A stretch of 64,000 nt of DNA from Roseiarcus sp963741405 (GCA_963741405.1 CAVUHX010000042.1:248001-312000), one strand, 5' to 3'. Positions 8,271 through 17,372 are shown, counted from the stretch's first letter. Made by a program: numbers and translations. Notes: a model not told the origin generated them from the sequence alone.

Positions 8271-8663
8271 TCAGGTCTCTTCGTCAGGCGCGATGTCGCC
8301 GTCAATCAGGTTGCTGACGTCGTCGTCTTCCTCCTCCTCCTCCTCAAGGAAGGAATCGTCCTCGGTGTCACCTGCCTCCTCGACGTCGATGTCTTCGACC
8401 GCAGTCTCGACCGCCTTCTCCTCGCCGGCTTCGACTTCGTCGAGCGAGACCACGTCGACGCCGGCCGGCGTCGAAAGCTCGGTCTCCTCTTCATCCTCCT
8501 TGGCGGCCGCGCGGACGCGGGCGGCACCCTGGAACACCGTTCCGCACTTCGGGCAGACGATCGGATCCTTGTTGAGATCGAAAAATTTGGCGCCGCAGGC
8601 CTGACACTGCCGTTTGGCGCCGAGTTCGGGTTTTGCCACTGCGATCAGTTCCCTGTCGTTCAA
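8271..8663 (-). CDS. FYDLN-acid domain protein (TIGR02300 family)
   Basis: This 130-residue protein has an N-terminal zinc-ribbon-like module with two CxxC pairs (RQCQACGAKFFDLNKDPIVC, then CPKCG) and an extremely acidic tail ending in runs of Glu and Asp. The family is restricted mainly to alphaproteobacteria; its function is unknown. Homologues usually begin near MAKPELG, so the first ten residues here (MNDRELIAVA) may be untranslated, with a GTG start near 8636 as the alternative. It is transcribed divergently from aroA, with tRNA-Ala downstream on the same strand, a conserved arrangement in Rhizobiales. Confidence 0.9.
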   Translation of the reverse strand: MNDRELIAVAKPELGAKRQCQACGAKFFDLNKDPIVCPKCGTVFQGAARVRAAAKEDEEETELSTPAGVDVVSLDEVEAGEEKAVETAVEDIDVEEAGDTEDDSFLEEEEEEDDDVSNLIDGDIAPDEET

Positions 8664-8749
8664 AGGGCCGCTTTTTGAGCGCTTCGGTTAGTCGCGTCCC
8701 ATCCCCCTTGTCAATGTGATTCCGATCGGTCGACACGGAGCCGTCCGCG

Positions 8750-10150
8750 GTGATACGGACGCCCTGCGTTCGTGCGAGCGGCGCAACGACAGCCAAGCGA
8801 GTTCGCGTGTCAGCACTCTCTCCGCAACCGGCCCCCGCCACCCCATTGCGTGCCCGTCGCGGGCGGCCGCTTCGCGGCCGCTTCCGGCCTCCTGGAGACA
8901 AGTCGATCTCCCACCGCGCCTTTATCTTTGGCCTCCTCGCCCGGGGCGAGACCATGGTCGAGGGGCTGCTCGAGGGAGACGACGTCCTGCGGACGGGCGA
9001 GGCGTGCAAGGCGCTCGGCGCCGCCGTCGAGCGCCTCGGGCCGGGCCGCTGGCGGATCCGTGGGCCCGGCGTCGGAGCAGTGCTTCCCCCGCGCGCGACG
9101 CTCGATTTCGGCAATGCCGGCACCGGCTCGCGACTGGTGATGGGCGTCGTCGGCGGCCACGGGATCACCGCGACCGTCGACGGCGACGCTTCGCTGCGCA
9201 AGCGGCCAATGGGCCGGATTCTCGACCCGCTGCGGCTGATGGGGGCCGAGGTGTTGTCGCAGGCGGAGGGCGGTCGTTGCCCGATCGTTCTCAAGGGAGT
9301 GCGCGACCCGGCGCCGATCCTGTACCGGACTCCGGTCGCCTCGGCGCAGATCAAGTCGGCGGTTTTACTCGCCGGCCTCAACGCCCGCGGCGTGACGACC
9401 GTCGTCGAGGCCGAGGCCTCGCGCGACCACACCGAGAAGATGCTGTCGCACTTCGGGGCCGAGGTCACGGTCAGCGCCGAGGGCGAAGGGCGCCGGATCG
9501 ATCTCGTCGGCCGTCCCGAGCTCAGGCCGGCGCCGGTCGTCGTTCCGGCCGACCCGTCTTCGGCGGCGTTTCCCATCGTCGCCGCGCTCATCGTCCCGGG
9601 GTCCGACGTGGTGGTCGAAGGCGTGATGACGAACCCGCTCCGTTCGGGGCTGCTCGCCACGCTCCTCGAGATGGGCGCCGACATCGCGATCCTCGACCGA
9701 CGCGTCGAGGGCGGCGAGGAGGTCGCGGACCTGAGGGTGCGGGCGAGCGCGCTCAAAGGCGTCGACGTTCCGGCGCCGCGGGCGCCCTCAATGATCGACG
9801 AATATCCGGTCCTCGCGGTCGCCGCGGCCTTCGCCTCCGGGACGACGCGGATGCGGGCCTTGCACGAATTGCGCGTCAAGGAGAGCGACCGTCTCGCCGC
9901 GGTCGCCGCGGGCCTCGCCTCAGCCGGCGTCGCACAGGCGATCGAAGGCGACGACCTCGTCGTCGAGGGCGGGACGCCTCGCGGCGGGGGGATCGTCGCG
10001 ACCCATATGGATCACCGCATCGCGATGAGCTTCCTAATCATGGGGCTGGCGAGCCGCGAGCCGATGACGGTGGACGACACGGCCATGATCGCGACCAGCT
10101 TCCCGGAATTCCGCCCGGCGATCGAGCAGCTCGGCGCGACGTTCGAATAG
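8750..10150 (+). CDS. aroA: 3-phosphoshikimate 1-carboxyvinyltransferase (EPSP synthase, class II)
   Basis: AroA joins phosphoenolpyruvate to shikimate-3-phosphate, the sixth step of the shikimate pathway, in the cytoplasm. The protein is 466 residues from this start. The substrate-binding PGDKSISHR is at residues 48-56, LDFGNAGTGSR at 118-128, followed by RPMGRILDPLRLMGA, SAQIKSAVLLAGLN, RDHTEKML, LRVKESDRL and DHRIAMSF. It follows the class II (CP4-like) pattern throughout. Residue 124 is Gly, where the glyphosate-tolerant CP4 enzyme has Ala, so ordinary sensitivity at this site is predicted. The first 35 or so residues are unlike homologues and the start may be downstream. The usual next genes, cmk and rpsA, are replaced by IS remnants. 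Confidence 0.93.
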   Translation: MIRTPCVRASGATTAKRVRVSALSPQPAPATPLRARRGRPLRGRFRPPGDKSISHRAFIFGLLARGETMVEGLLEGDDVLRTGEACKALGAAVERLGPGRWRIRGPGVGAVLPPRATLDFGNAGTGSRLVMGVVGGHGITATVDGDASLRKRPMGRILDPLRLMGAEVLSQAEGGRCPIVLKGVRDPAPILYRTPVASAQIKSAVLLAGLNARGVTTVVEAEASRDHTEKMLSHFGAEVTVSAEGEGRRIDLVGRPELRPAPVVVPADPSSAAFPIVAALIVPGSDVVVEGVMTNPLRSGLLATLLEMGADIAILDRRVEGGEEVADLRVRASALKGVDVPAPRAPSMIDEYPVLAVAAAFASGTTRMRALHELRVKESDRLAAVAAGLASAGVAQAIEGDDLVVEGGTPRGGGIVATHMDHRIAMSFLIMGLASREPMTVDDTAMIATSFPEFRPAIEQLGATFE

Positions 10151-11192
10151 CCCGCGCCGGATTGGCAGCCCGGGGGTCTTTCGACGAGACGGAAGGGGCC
10201 GTCTGGCTGCGCCGACACCTGCAATATTGTGTGGAGCCGCTGCTGGCCGAGCCCTGGACTCTCGACGTCGATACGACGATTAAGCCGCTTTACGGTCATC
10301 AGGAAGGGGCGGTGCTCGGCTACAATCCCAAGAAGCCGGGACGTCCGAGCCATTGCTATCACACGTATTCGATGGCTTCGACGCGTCTGATCCTCGATGT
10401 CGATGTCGGCCCTGGCGACGAGCATGCATCCAGACACAGCGCACCGAGCCTGTGGGGGCTGCTCGATCGTTTGCCGCGCGACCTGTGGCCCGCCTTGTTG
10501 CGGGGCGACCGGGGCTTCGGCAACGAGGAGATCATGCGCGAGGCGGAGGCGCGGGCGCTTCCGTTTCTCTTGAAGCTGCGGCTGACCGCCAACGTCAAGC
10601 GCATGATCGAGAAGCTCGCCTGTCGCGCGAATGGGTCGACGCCGGCCAGGGCTTCGAGGCGAAGGAGAGCGAGGTTCGGCTGGTGGGCTGGAGCCGCCAG
10701 CGGCGCGTGATCGTGCTCAGGCGGCGGCTGAAGGACGCCGTGGGGCTTCGGGTGAACGACGACGGCGGTCCGCCGCAACTCGCGTTCGCCGAAATCGGCG
10801 AAGCGACGGAGGTCTACGAATACTCGGTTCTGGTCACCTCGCTCGATGAAGTCACTGAGGCGTTCGGTCAGCTCTATCGCGACAGGGGCGACGGAGAGAA
10901 CATTTTCGACGAGATGAAGAACCAATGGGGCTGGGGCGGCTATACAACGCACGATCTCGCCCGGTGCCGGCTCGCGGCCCGGATGCTTGCGCTCTTTTAC
11001 AACTGGTGGAACATCTTCGTCCGTCTCGCCGATCCCAGCCTTCACCGCGAGGCGATCACCAGCCGGCCGCTGTTCCTGACGGCGATCGCCACCCGCACCC
11101 GGCATGCGCGGCAAACGACGATCCGCGTGACGAGTTCGCACGCCAAGGCCGAGCCCGCCGCTCGGGCGCTCGCCGCCGTCGCACTTCAATGA
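10151..11192 (+). pseudogene. IS1380-family transposase remnant (N-terminus lost, frameshift)
   Basis: Starting directly after the aroA stop, the first frame reads WTLDVDTTIKPLYGHQEGAV, GYNPKKPGRPSH and LLRGDRGFGNEEIM. It carries IS1380-type DDE landmarks, with aspartates in DVDTT and RGDRGFG. At about 10620-10635 the frame shifts to SREWVDAGQGFEAKESEVRL, YSVLVTSL, NIFDEMKNQWGWGGYTTHDL and LARCRLAARMLALFYNWWN, ending at 11192. About the first third of the transposase is missing. The junction with aroA shows that an insertion followed by deletion or rearrangement removed the original downstream DNA. Confidence 0.75.
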
Positions 11193-11258
11193 TTTGGGCG
11201 CCAAAACCTGTCGCCTTGTCGCTTTCACACCGCCGAACCCGAATCGAGGCCGGGAATA

Positions 11259-11266
11259 AAACATAT
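11259..11266. repeat. Left copy of candidate 8-bp target duplication (AAACATAT)
   Basis: The octamer recurs at 11885-11892, immediately outside the inverted ends of the IS1595 remnant, as expected for this family's 8-bp duplications. Confidence 0.5.
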
Positions 11267-11884
11267 AATGGGTATCTCCTTCACACCCGTTAAGCTGATT
11301 TCTTTGTCCTGGCGTGACCGACAATCGAACTGTAAGGCGCGGGGTCGACCGCAATCGCCTGTTGGGCGAGCCTGTGGAACAGCAACCCGCGAGCATTTGA
11401 GCGTCGCCGGTTGAACCGAAAAGTGAATTCGTCGAGGTAGTAATCGAGGTGTTGTTGCTGGATGCCGCCCTGGTGAGTGCCGAGCAGCCACCGCTTGAGA
11501 AGCGAGGCGACAGTGTGAACACGCGGCATGACTTCATGGGCTGGATCCAAACCCGTTTTTCTAGAAACCACATTCGCAGCGGCTTGCGGGTATCCTGGAA
11601 CACCGTGCCAGCCGTCAGCGACGTCTCTCACTCGCAGGCGCGACATCGCAACCGTCCGCGCGACATCTCCCACGGGTCCGCGGCCACGCCGCATTCCGGG
11701 CACCAGGAACCCGTCCGGCCAACGCAGGCGGCGGATTGTACTTCCGGCAAGCAGCGTCGCTACGAAACCACTCATCCACCTCTTGGAACGTCCGTGGATA
11801 ATCGACTCCAGAAATGGCGTTGCACGGCGTCTCCATCCTATAATCATACCGCCGATGCCGGCGGGCGTTAAGGGGATACCCGGT
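11267..11884 (-). mobile_element. Decayed, internally deleted IS1595-family element (about 0.6 kb) with inverted ends
   Basis: The left end GGGTATCTCCTT (11270) and the inverted right end GGGTATCCCCTT (from 11881) match IS1595-type termini, and both are flanked by AAACATAT. Between them on the minus strand are transposase fragments in several frames: YPRTFQEVDEWFRSDAACR at the N-terminus, RLRWPDGFL, FQDTRKPLRMWF, then LLKRWLLGTHQGG and HLDYYLDEFTFRFNRRRS at the C-terminus. The catalytic core between the zinc-ribbon region and the C-terminal part is missing, so the element is about 0.6 kb instead of about 1 kb and carries several frameshifts. Confidence 0.7.
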
Positions 11885-11892
11885 AAACATAT
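11885..11892. repeat. Right copy of candidate 8-bp target duplication (AAACATAT)
   Basis: It matches 11259-11266 and directly adjoins the right end of the IS1595 remnant. Confidence 0.5.
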
Positions 11893-11962
11893 CATATATG
11901 CTTGTTATCTCTTGGCCAAAGTCTTGCGCGGTGAGCGCCAACGAGGCTTCTTCGGAGCGAAG

Positions 11963-12220
11963 ATGACCGAGACACCTTGGAACGTTGATCGTGCCGCGTT
12001 CCAGGCTTTCGCCGAGACGGCGATCAAGGTTCGTGATTGGCTGTCCTCACTACGGCTGCATTCTGGCGCGGTGTGTCCGTACACGGGCGAGACAGGTACG
12101 CTCAGGTTCCAGCTGTTTTGCCCTTCGCCAAACCGTCTGGCCGTCTGGCATCTGCGCTTGGCGATCATTCGAGAAATCGCGGCAATCCCGGAGCGCGAAG
12201 GGCCTGATTCCATCAAATAG
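11963..12220 (+). CDS. Possible small hypothetical protein
   Basis: An 85-codon frame starts MTETPWNVDRAAFQAFAET with GGAG five bases before the ATG, and ends GPDSIK. No domain is recognised. It sits in the otherwise gene-free 11.9-12.4 kb between the IS1595 remnant and yebC. The opposite strand is also open in part, so coding is doubtful. The rest of that interval (12221-12427) shows nothing recognisable. Confidence 0.25.
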   Translation: MTETPWNVDRAAFQAFAETAIKVRDWLSSLRLHSGAVCPYTGETGTLRFQLFCPSPNRLAVWHLRLAIIREIAAIPEREGPDSIK

Positions 12221-12427
12221 AATAGAATCGCGGGAGAACCGCGACGGCAGGCCCCGCCGCCTCGCATTCTGCAGGGGAGTCGAGCCGCAGGGCGCGCAAA
12301 GAAACCGCGTGAGGGCCATATGGTCATTTCTTCCCGCCTTCCCTAACCGCTGGAGGTTGGCGTATAGGGGTCGCCGTTTTCACTCAATGCTCCTCGCGCA
12401 AGAGGCGCGCGTTTCCCGAGGCGATAT

Positions 12428-13174
12428 ATGGCCGGCCATAGTCAGTTCAAGAATATCATGCACAAAAAGGGGAAGCAGGACGCAATCCGATCCAAGCTTT
12501 TCTCCAAGCTCGCGCGCGAGATCACCGTGGCGGCCAAGATGGGCCTTCCCGATCCGGCGATGAACGCCCGGCTGCGCGCCGCCGTCCTCGCCGCCCGCGC
12601 GGAGAATATGCCAAAGGACAATATCGAGCGGGCGATCAAAAAGGCGTCTGGCGCCGACAGCGAGAATTACGACGAGGTGCGCTACGAGGGGTATGCGCCC
12701 GGCGGAGTCGCGGTGATCGTCGAAGCGCTGACCGACAACCGCAATCGCACTGCGGGCGAGGTGCGCTCCAATTTCGCCAAGGCTGGCGGCTCCCTCGCGG
12801 AGACGGGCGCCGTCTCGTTCATGTTCGATCGGGTCGGGCTGATCGTCTACGATCGCCGGGCCGCCGACGACGAGGCGATGCTGGAGGCAGCGATCGAAGC
12901 GGGGGCCGACGATGTCGTGTCCGGACTCGAAGAGCACGAAGTGATCACTTCGGTCGAGGCGCTGGCTGAAGCGCAAAAGGCGCTCGAGGTCAGGTTCGGC
13001 GAGCCGCGCAAGGCCTCCCTCGTGTGGCGTCCGCAGAACACGATAGTCGTCGACGACGAGGCCGGCGAGAAGATCCTGCGCCTGATCGGCGCGCTGGAAG
13101 ACAACGACGACGTTCAAAATGTCACCGCCAACTTCGAAATATCCGACGCGCTGATGGCGAAGATGCAAGCGTGA
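12428..13174 (+). CDS. yebC: YebC/PmpR-family (TACO1-like) protein
   Basis: This 248-residue protein opens MAGHSQFKNIMHKKGKQDA, the YebC signature, followed by LFSKLAREITVAAK, MPKDNIERAIKKASG, YEGYAPGGVAVIVE, TDNRNRTAGEVRSNFAKAGG and F-DRVGLI, running the full family length. YebC proteins act on translation at difficult motifs such as polyproline, as mitochondrial TACO1 does; older work describes some as DNA-binding regulators (PmpR). It is usually linked to ruvCAB in alphaproteobacteria, but no ruv genes are visible here. Confidence 0.93.
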   Translation: MAGHSQFKNIMHKKGKQDAIRSKLFSKLAREITVAAKMGLPDPAMNARLRAAVLAARAENMPKDNIERAIKKASGADSENYDEVRYEGYAPGGVAVIVEALTDNRNRTAGEVRSNFAKAGGSLAETGAVSFMFDRVGLIVYDRRAADDEAMLEAAIEAGADDVVSGLEEHEVITSVEALAEAQKALEVRFGEPRKASLVWRPQNTIVVDDEAGEKILRLIGALEDNDDVQNVTANFEISDALMAKMQA

Positions 13175-13410
13175 AGCGTCGCGGCAGGGCTCGCTGTCCG
13201 GCGCCGTCGAACGCTGGAATTCCGCAATTTCAGCGATGCCGGCGCCATCGCCGTCGGCCTGGAGAAATGGCGGCGTGGCGACCGGCCGCTGGCGATCGGA
13301 ACGGGTTGAGGATCGGGGCGATTTAGCGCCAGTTTAGCGGCGGGGGGTTCTGTCGGAGGAGGAGATCCGCATTTCCCTAGGGCGGTCCGCGCCTCCGGCT
13401 CGCGCGCATC
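13175..13410. other. Intergenic, yebC to luxR tails; holds one copy of a TTTAGCGCC repeat
   Basis: No gene is seen. At 13322-13343 the motif TTTAGCGCCAGTTTAGCGGC occurs, nearly the same as 45290-45309 downstream of yqgE. A palindromic CCCTAGGG lies near 13374. Both may be transcript-end elements for these convergent genes. Confidence 0.4.
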
Positions 13411-14205
13411 TCAAGCCGCGCGACTATCCCCTTGAACCGCCTTCGCGGGAAGCACGCCGGTGGCGATGGCGACGGCGACCGTATGGGTCAGGTTCGTGCA
13501 GTTCAATTTACGTCGCGCGCTGTCCAGATGCGTCTTCACGCTGCCGAAGGTCAACTCGAGGATCTCCCCAATTTCCTGATAAGTTTTGCCTCGCGCGGCC
13601 CAGATCAGACATTGCTCCTCGCGCCGGGACAACTTCACGGGAGGCAAAGGGAGCTTGAAATTGATGTTCGCGGCGGAATCGATGAGGACGGCCAACAATT
13701 GCAGCTTGGCCGAGTTCTCGTTAACGTATAATTCCCATTCGGCTTGTGAGCAATCGCTGATGAAGGAGACCACCGAAAAGACCCCCTTTCGGTTCCGAAC
13801 CGGGATCGACAGGCCGTTGCGTCCGACACCATGATTTGCCGCGTCGGTGAGGAAGGCGCGCGCCGAGGGGTCGCCCTCGCCCAATGTTCGCCAGTCGAAC
13901 GGCACAACGGCGGTCCGTCCATGTGCGATGACCGGATCTGTATCAACATATTTTTTTAGGAAATAACGCGCCACCCATTCCCCCGAGAACGTGTGACTCG
14001 CCGTGAAAATACTCGTGTCGGCGCTCTTGTCTTGCGCGAAGCGGATATAGGAAATGTGAGAAACGCCGATTTCGGACGCGACGTCCTTCAGCGTCTCGCT
14101 GAGGTCCTTCTCGTTATAACCGAGAATCGTGTCGGTTAGTCTTATCGCGCAGCCGTCGAGACGAACGGGCTCGATCAATTCAATCGCCGACATCTTCAGC
14201 CTCAT
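13411..14205 (-). CDS. luxR: LuxR-family quorum-sensing regulator (AHL-binding + HTH)
   Basis: This 264-residue protein has an N-terminal autoinducer-binding domain (about 40-185) and a C-terminal LuxR HTH (about 200-255: KLSRREEQCLIWAARGKTYQ, EILELTFGSVKTHLDSARRK). Residues that contact acyl-homoserine lactones in TraR (W57, Y61, D70, P71, W85) align here as W77, Y81, D90, P91 and W105, all offset by exactly 20, which argues for real AHL binding. A start at 14193 (MSAIEL) with GAGG upstream is an alternative. The cognate synthase gene is probably luxI at 17721-18350, 3.5 kb away on the same strand, separated by a P450 and small genes rather than adjacent. Confidence 0.9.
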   Translation of the reverse strand: MRLKMSAIELIEPVRLDGCAIRLTDTILGYNEKDLSETLKDVASEIGVSHISYIRFAQDKSADTSIFTASHTFSGEWVARYFLKKYVDTDPVIAHGRTAVVPFDWRTLGEGDPSARAFLTDAANHGVGRNGLSIPVRNRKGVFSVVSFISDCSQAEWELYVNENSAKLQLLAVLIDSAANINFKLPLPPVKLSRREEQCLIWAARGKTYQEIGEILELTFGSVKTHLDSARRKLNCTNLTHTVAVAIATGVLPAKAVQGDSRAA

Positions 14206-14861
14206 AAGGCAGTTCTACGGCCTCAAGTTAAATACTTCGAAAAGAGCGTCGTCTTCTCGTACACAAAAAAATGGCCAGTGCCAAGGTCGATGTTGTCGGA
14301 CACAGTCAAGCGCGAGTCGATGACCTCACCGCAGACGGCGCGACGACGCGCTTCAAAGGCAGAGAGGGTCAACTCTCCGATCTTCGGTTTCGGTTCAATC
14401 TCCTCATGCCTCAACGACCTGGAGCCTTTGGCCAACCGAGCCCCCTACGCTAGGTCATTCCGTAGTGTTAATTATTGACAACTTCCCAAAAGTGGCAACG
14501 AACAAATTTGGGGAGGTCAGAGCGTGAGCGACGCTAACATGTATACACATTGCGCGCGCCGCTGCAAGCGGGATTCCGCCAGGTTTCCGACAGAAAGACG
14601 CCATCATCGCTTGGCAGCTGTGAGTGTCGCCCATGGCGGAACATTTCGCCCCGAGCCACCCAGATATCGACCCATGCGCCGCGCCAGGTGTGGCAAGAAT
14701 GGCCGGTAGACATCGAGCGGCGGCGGGGGCCGACCCTTGGGCCCGTTTCGCCCCTCCTTCGCTGAAAGCGAGGCTTGGATGCCGGCCTCGCGTCCCGACG
14801 AGCTTGAAGACGCCAACGACGGGGCGGCCACGGTGGCGCGGTGGTGACGCGCTTTCGTCTT
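14206..14861. other. Gene-poor stretch between P450 and luxR
   Basis: No recognisable protein is encoded. A minus-strand TTG-start frame at 14223-14435 (70 codons) ends 18 bp before luxR and could be a leader, but has no domain. A plus-strand GTG-start frame at 14524-14709 has GGGGAGG upstream but an unremarkable composition. The tract around 14470-14510 is A/T-rich for this genome and contains TTGACAAC and GAACAAAT, words also found upstream of luxI. Confidence 0.4.
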
Positions 14862-16244
14862 TCAAGCTAGCGGAGTCAGCCGCACGCGAAGGCCGTCACG
14901 CGGCTCGGGAACGGGCCAGAATTTCCAGTCGGGTTTGTATCCTTGGGCGACGGAGACGCTTGTCGTCGACAGGAAATGATACGCAAAGCACTTCGCCTGC
15001 ATGTACGCGAAGTTCAGACCGAGGCACATATGTGCGCCGCCGCCGAAAGGCACGAACGCGAATTTGTGCCGGCCGCGCGAGGCCTCGTCGGTGAAGCGGA
15101 ACGGATCGAACTTCTTCGGCTCCGGCCACACCTCCGGCATGTGATGCGTGAAGAGCATGTTGACGGTGACGCGCGAACCGGCTGGCAGCTTGTACCCGGC
15201 AAATTCGGTGTCGCGCATGGCGCAACGCCAGATCAATGGAGCCGGAGGAATGATGCGCAACGACTCCTTGTACGCCATTTCCGTCAACGGCAGATCGCCG
15301 AGCCTGTCGTACGGAAGTGGCGCGCCCTTGTTGAGGCCGAGCGACCGAATTTCCGCCCGCAGCCGGTCCTGCCACTCCGGGTTCGCGCACAGGAACCAGA
15401 CAAAGGATGTCAGCGACGAAGTCAGCGTGTCGTGCGCAGCCATCATCAGGAAGCTCATATGGTCGGCGATCTGCCGAGGCGTAAGCAGCGCGCCGTCATC
15501 CGTGGTCGCCTTGCACAGGTGGGTGAAAATGTCCGCCCCGTCGCTCGCCCGTCGCGCATCGATTTGACGGCGGAAATAGTCGATCATGAAGGCGCGGCCC
15601 TTCATTCCGCGCGCCATTCGCGTGCCGGGGATCGGCTTGCGGACGACAGCGATAATGGCGGCCATCATGTCGATGAAAGCGCTCTTCAACTCCGCGATAT
15701 CCGGACCGAGTTCCGCGCCGAGAAACGACACGGCGGCGAGGTCGAGGGTCAAATGCTTGATGGCGGGATAGAACTCCAGGTCACGCGGGCCGGCCTTCCA
15801 ACCGGCGATCCCGCCGGCTATGCCGCAATTGAGGCTCTCGAGATAGGCCTTCATCGGCCCCGCCTTGAATGCGACGGACAATGCCCTACGGTGCAGCCGG
15901 TGCTCGTCGAAATCGAGCAACGCCAGCGCGCCCGGAAATAGTCGCTCGAGCAGGAAGTTCCAGCCGTGCTTCGAGGAAAAAATCTTCGCCTGATCGAACA
16001 GGACGAATTCGTTCGCTTCCGGGCCCAGAAGAGAAATGTTGCGGCCACCGAACGCGCGGGTGCGGAATACGGGGCCGAAGCGCGCAGCCCGACGCTCCAC
16101 CTCGCCCTTGGGGTCGGCGAGAAGAGCGAGCGTCGAACCCACAATCGGCCAGCCGTCGGTTCCCGGTATGTGATCGAGAAGCTCAAGTGGCGGTTCGGCA
16201 ATCGCGGCCATCGGCGGAGCCTTGTCGAACGTGACAGCGGACAT
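14862..16244 (-). CDS. Cytochrome P450
   Basis: This 460-residue soluble P450 has no membrane anchor. The oxygen-activation helix is AAHDTLTSS (A270-T273 region), the ExxR motif KESLR has E327 and R330, and the haem loop FGGGAHMCLG supplies the thiolate Cys407. An N-terminal proline-rich IPGTDGWPIVGST is typical of CYP120/CYP26-like bacterial members. It should hydroxylate or epoxidise a hydrophobic substrate using external ferredoxin and reductase, neither of which is encoded nearby. It lies in the minus-strand run between luxI and luxR, so a quorum-regulated metabolite modification is plausible but unproven. AHLs themselves are possible substrates, since some P450s oxidise them. Confidence 0.92.
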   Translation of the reverse strand: MSAVTFDKAPPMAAIAEPPLELLDHIPGTDGWPIVGSTLALLADPKGEVERRAARFGPVFRTRAFGGRNISLLGPEANEFVLFDQAKIFSSKHGWNFLLERLFPGALALLDFDEHRLHRRALSVAFKAGPMKAYLESLNCGIAGGIAGWKAGPRDLEFYPAIKHLTLDLAAVSFLGAELGPDIAELKSAFIDMMAAIIAVVRKPIPGTRMARGMKGRAFMIDYFRRQIDARRASDGADIFTHLCKATTDDGALLTPRQIADHMSFLMMAAHDTLTSSLTSFVWFLCANPEWQDRLRAEIRSLGLNKGAPLPYDRLGDLPLTEMAYKESLRIIPPAPLIWRCAMRDTEFAGYKLPAGSRVTVNMLFTHHMPEVWPEPKKFDPFRFTDEASRGRHKFAFVPFGGGAHMCLGLNFAYMQAKCFAYHFLSTTSVSVAQGYKPDWKFWPVPEPRDGLRVRLTPLA

Positions 16245-16341
16245 GCTGATTTTCCCGGAGTGATCGTTCGGAGGAAGACGTCACACGATGAACATGTGTA
16301 TGTGGGTGAAGACAAGCGGTTGGCGCCGCGGGCCGCCTGAA

Positions 16342-16692
16342 TCAGACTGACCCACCGCCAACTTTGACGAAATTCGATTTGACCGCTCTTCCGAGCTCAT
16401 CCGCCGTGACGGGTTCGTCGCCGTCGAGGAAGAGGATGTCGATGGGGCGGGAAAGCTCTCCCACGAGATCCGCCGGCAAAAACAGATCGATCCTGCGGAG
16501 CCCGCCGCGCGCGTCTCTGCAGACTGCAGATTTCTTGACGGCGACGACCGGCTGGCGCGGCGCCGGAGGGGCCGACTGGGTCAGGGCCCGGGGCGCGTTG
16601 CTGAGGAGCCGAATCAAAACCTCCGACGCCAGCCGTGACCGCAGACTCGACCTTCGCGGCGGCGCGCCCGGTCGTACGTTCTTGAAGCTCAT
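16342..16692 (-). CDS. Hypothetical protein in the quorum-sensing island
   Basis: This 116-residue protein has an excellent ribosome site (AAAGGAGG, six bases before the ATG). The first half is basic and proline-rich (MSFKNVRPGAPPRRSSLRSR). The second half looks folded and acidic (RRIDLFLPADLVGELSRPID, ILFLDGDEPVTADELGRAVK). No family is recognised. It is 97 bp upstream of the P450 on the same strand and is probably cotranscribed. Confidence 0.65.
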   Translation of the reverse strand: MSFKNVRPGAPPRRSSLRSRLASEVLIRLLSNAPRALTQSAPPAPRQPVVAVKKSAVCRDARGGLRRIDLFLPADLVGELSRPIDILFLDGDEPVTADELGRAVKSNFVKVGGGSV

Positions 16693-16787
16693 CAGATCCT
16701 CCTTTGTTCAGCGTCCCGTTTCGCATCGGCCGTTCCCACCGCGCCACCCTTCACTCGGCGCTTAGCGCCGCCGGAGCGGAGAGAGGC

Positions 16788-17372
16788 TCACTCCCGTCCG
16801 CGCGTCACGCCCATCAGGGGCCCGAGCGAATCGAGCGCGACCCGCAGCCGGTCGGCGATGACGGCGTCCGCCCGCCAGGGCGTCGCGAGTTCGGGGATGA
16901 ATCTGCGGCATTCCCGCACCCCGGCGCCCTCGATGATGATCCGGGTGACAATCGGCCAGGCGTGCGGGCCGACCTTTTCCTCCGCCTTGCGAATCTTGTC
17001 GCGGGCGTGCAGTGCGGCTTCTGCTTGCGGCAGGCCCGGGCGAGGGCCGAAGCCGGTCGAGCCGAGCCGGTCCGGCGCCACGGCTCGCAGGGCGTCGAGC
17101 CGGGCGCGGTGATGCGTCCGGCGCAGCGACTCCCCGATCAGCCAGCGGATGTCGTTGAGCTTCGGATCGTGCGGGGCGAGCACGCGGTTCGCCCGCATCG
17201 TGTCGAATGGATCGATGATGCGGCGCAGCCTTTCGCTGTCGCGGGTCGCGGCCTGACCGGCCTCCCGGGCGCGCGCGAGCCGCTCCGGCGTGGCGTCGAG
17301 CCGCTCCTGCACGGCGTCAGCGAGGTTCTGCGGCTTGCAGACGCCGCGCTTCGTGGAGGGGCTTCTGGTCAT
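16788..17372 (-). CDS. Hypothetical protein, translationally coupled in the quorum-sensing island
   Basis: This 194-residue protein starts MTRSPSTKRGVCKPQNLADA. It is mostly helical by composition, Arg/Ala-rich and without membrane segments. Notable stretches are RRIIDPFDTMRANRVLAPHD, KLNDIRWLIGESLRRTHH and HAWPIVTRIIIEGAGVRECR. Its ATG overlaps the stop of the upstream small gene (ATGA), which indicates coupled translation. No family is recognised. Confidence 0.65.
   Translation of the reverse strand: MTRSPSTKRGVCKPQNLADAVQERLDATPERLARAREAGQAATRDSERLRRIIDPFDTMRANRVLAPHDPKLNDIRWLIGESLRRTHHRARLDALRAVAPDRLGSTGFGPRPGLPQAEAALHARDKIRKAEEKVGPHAWPIVTRIIIEGAGVRECRRFIPELATPWRADAVIADRLRVALDSLGPLMGVTRGRE

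Noticed and set aside
8491..9879. 462-codon minus-strand frame opposite aroA
   Set aside because: High-GC shadow of aroA; low-complexity Arg/Ser/Pro composition and no domain.
10359..11603. 414-codon minus-strand frame
   Set aside because: It fuses a true IS1595 fragment (FQDTRKPLRMWF) with the antisense of the IS1380 remnant; not a gene of its own.
14455..14865. 136-codon minus-strand frame between P450 and luxR
   Set aside because: No domain, Arg/Ser/Gly-rich, and no ribosome site; could not be supported as a gene.
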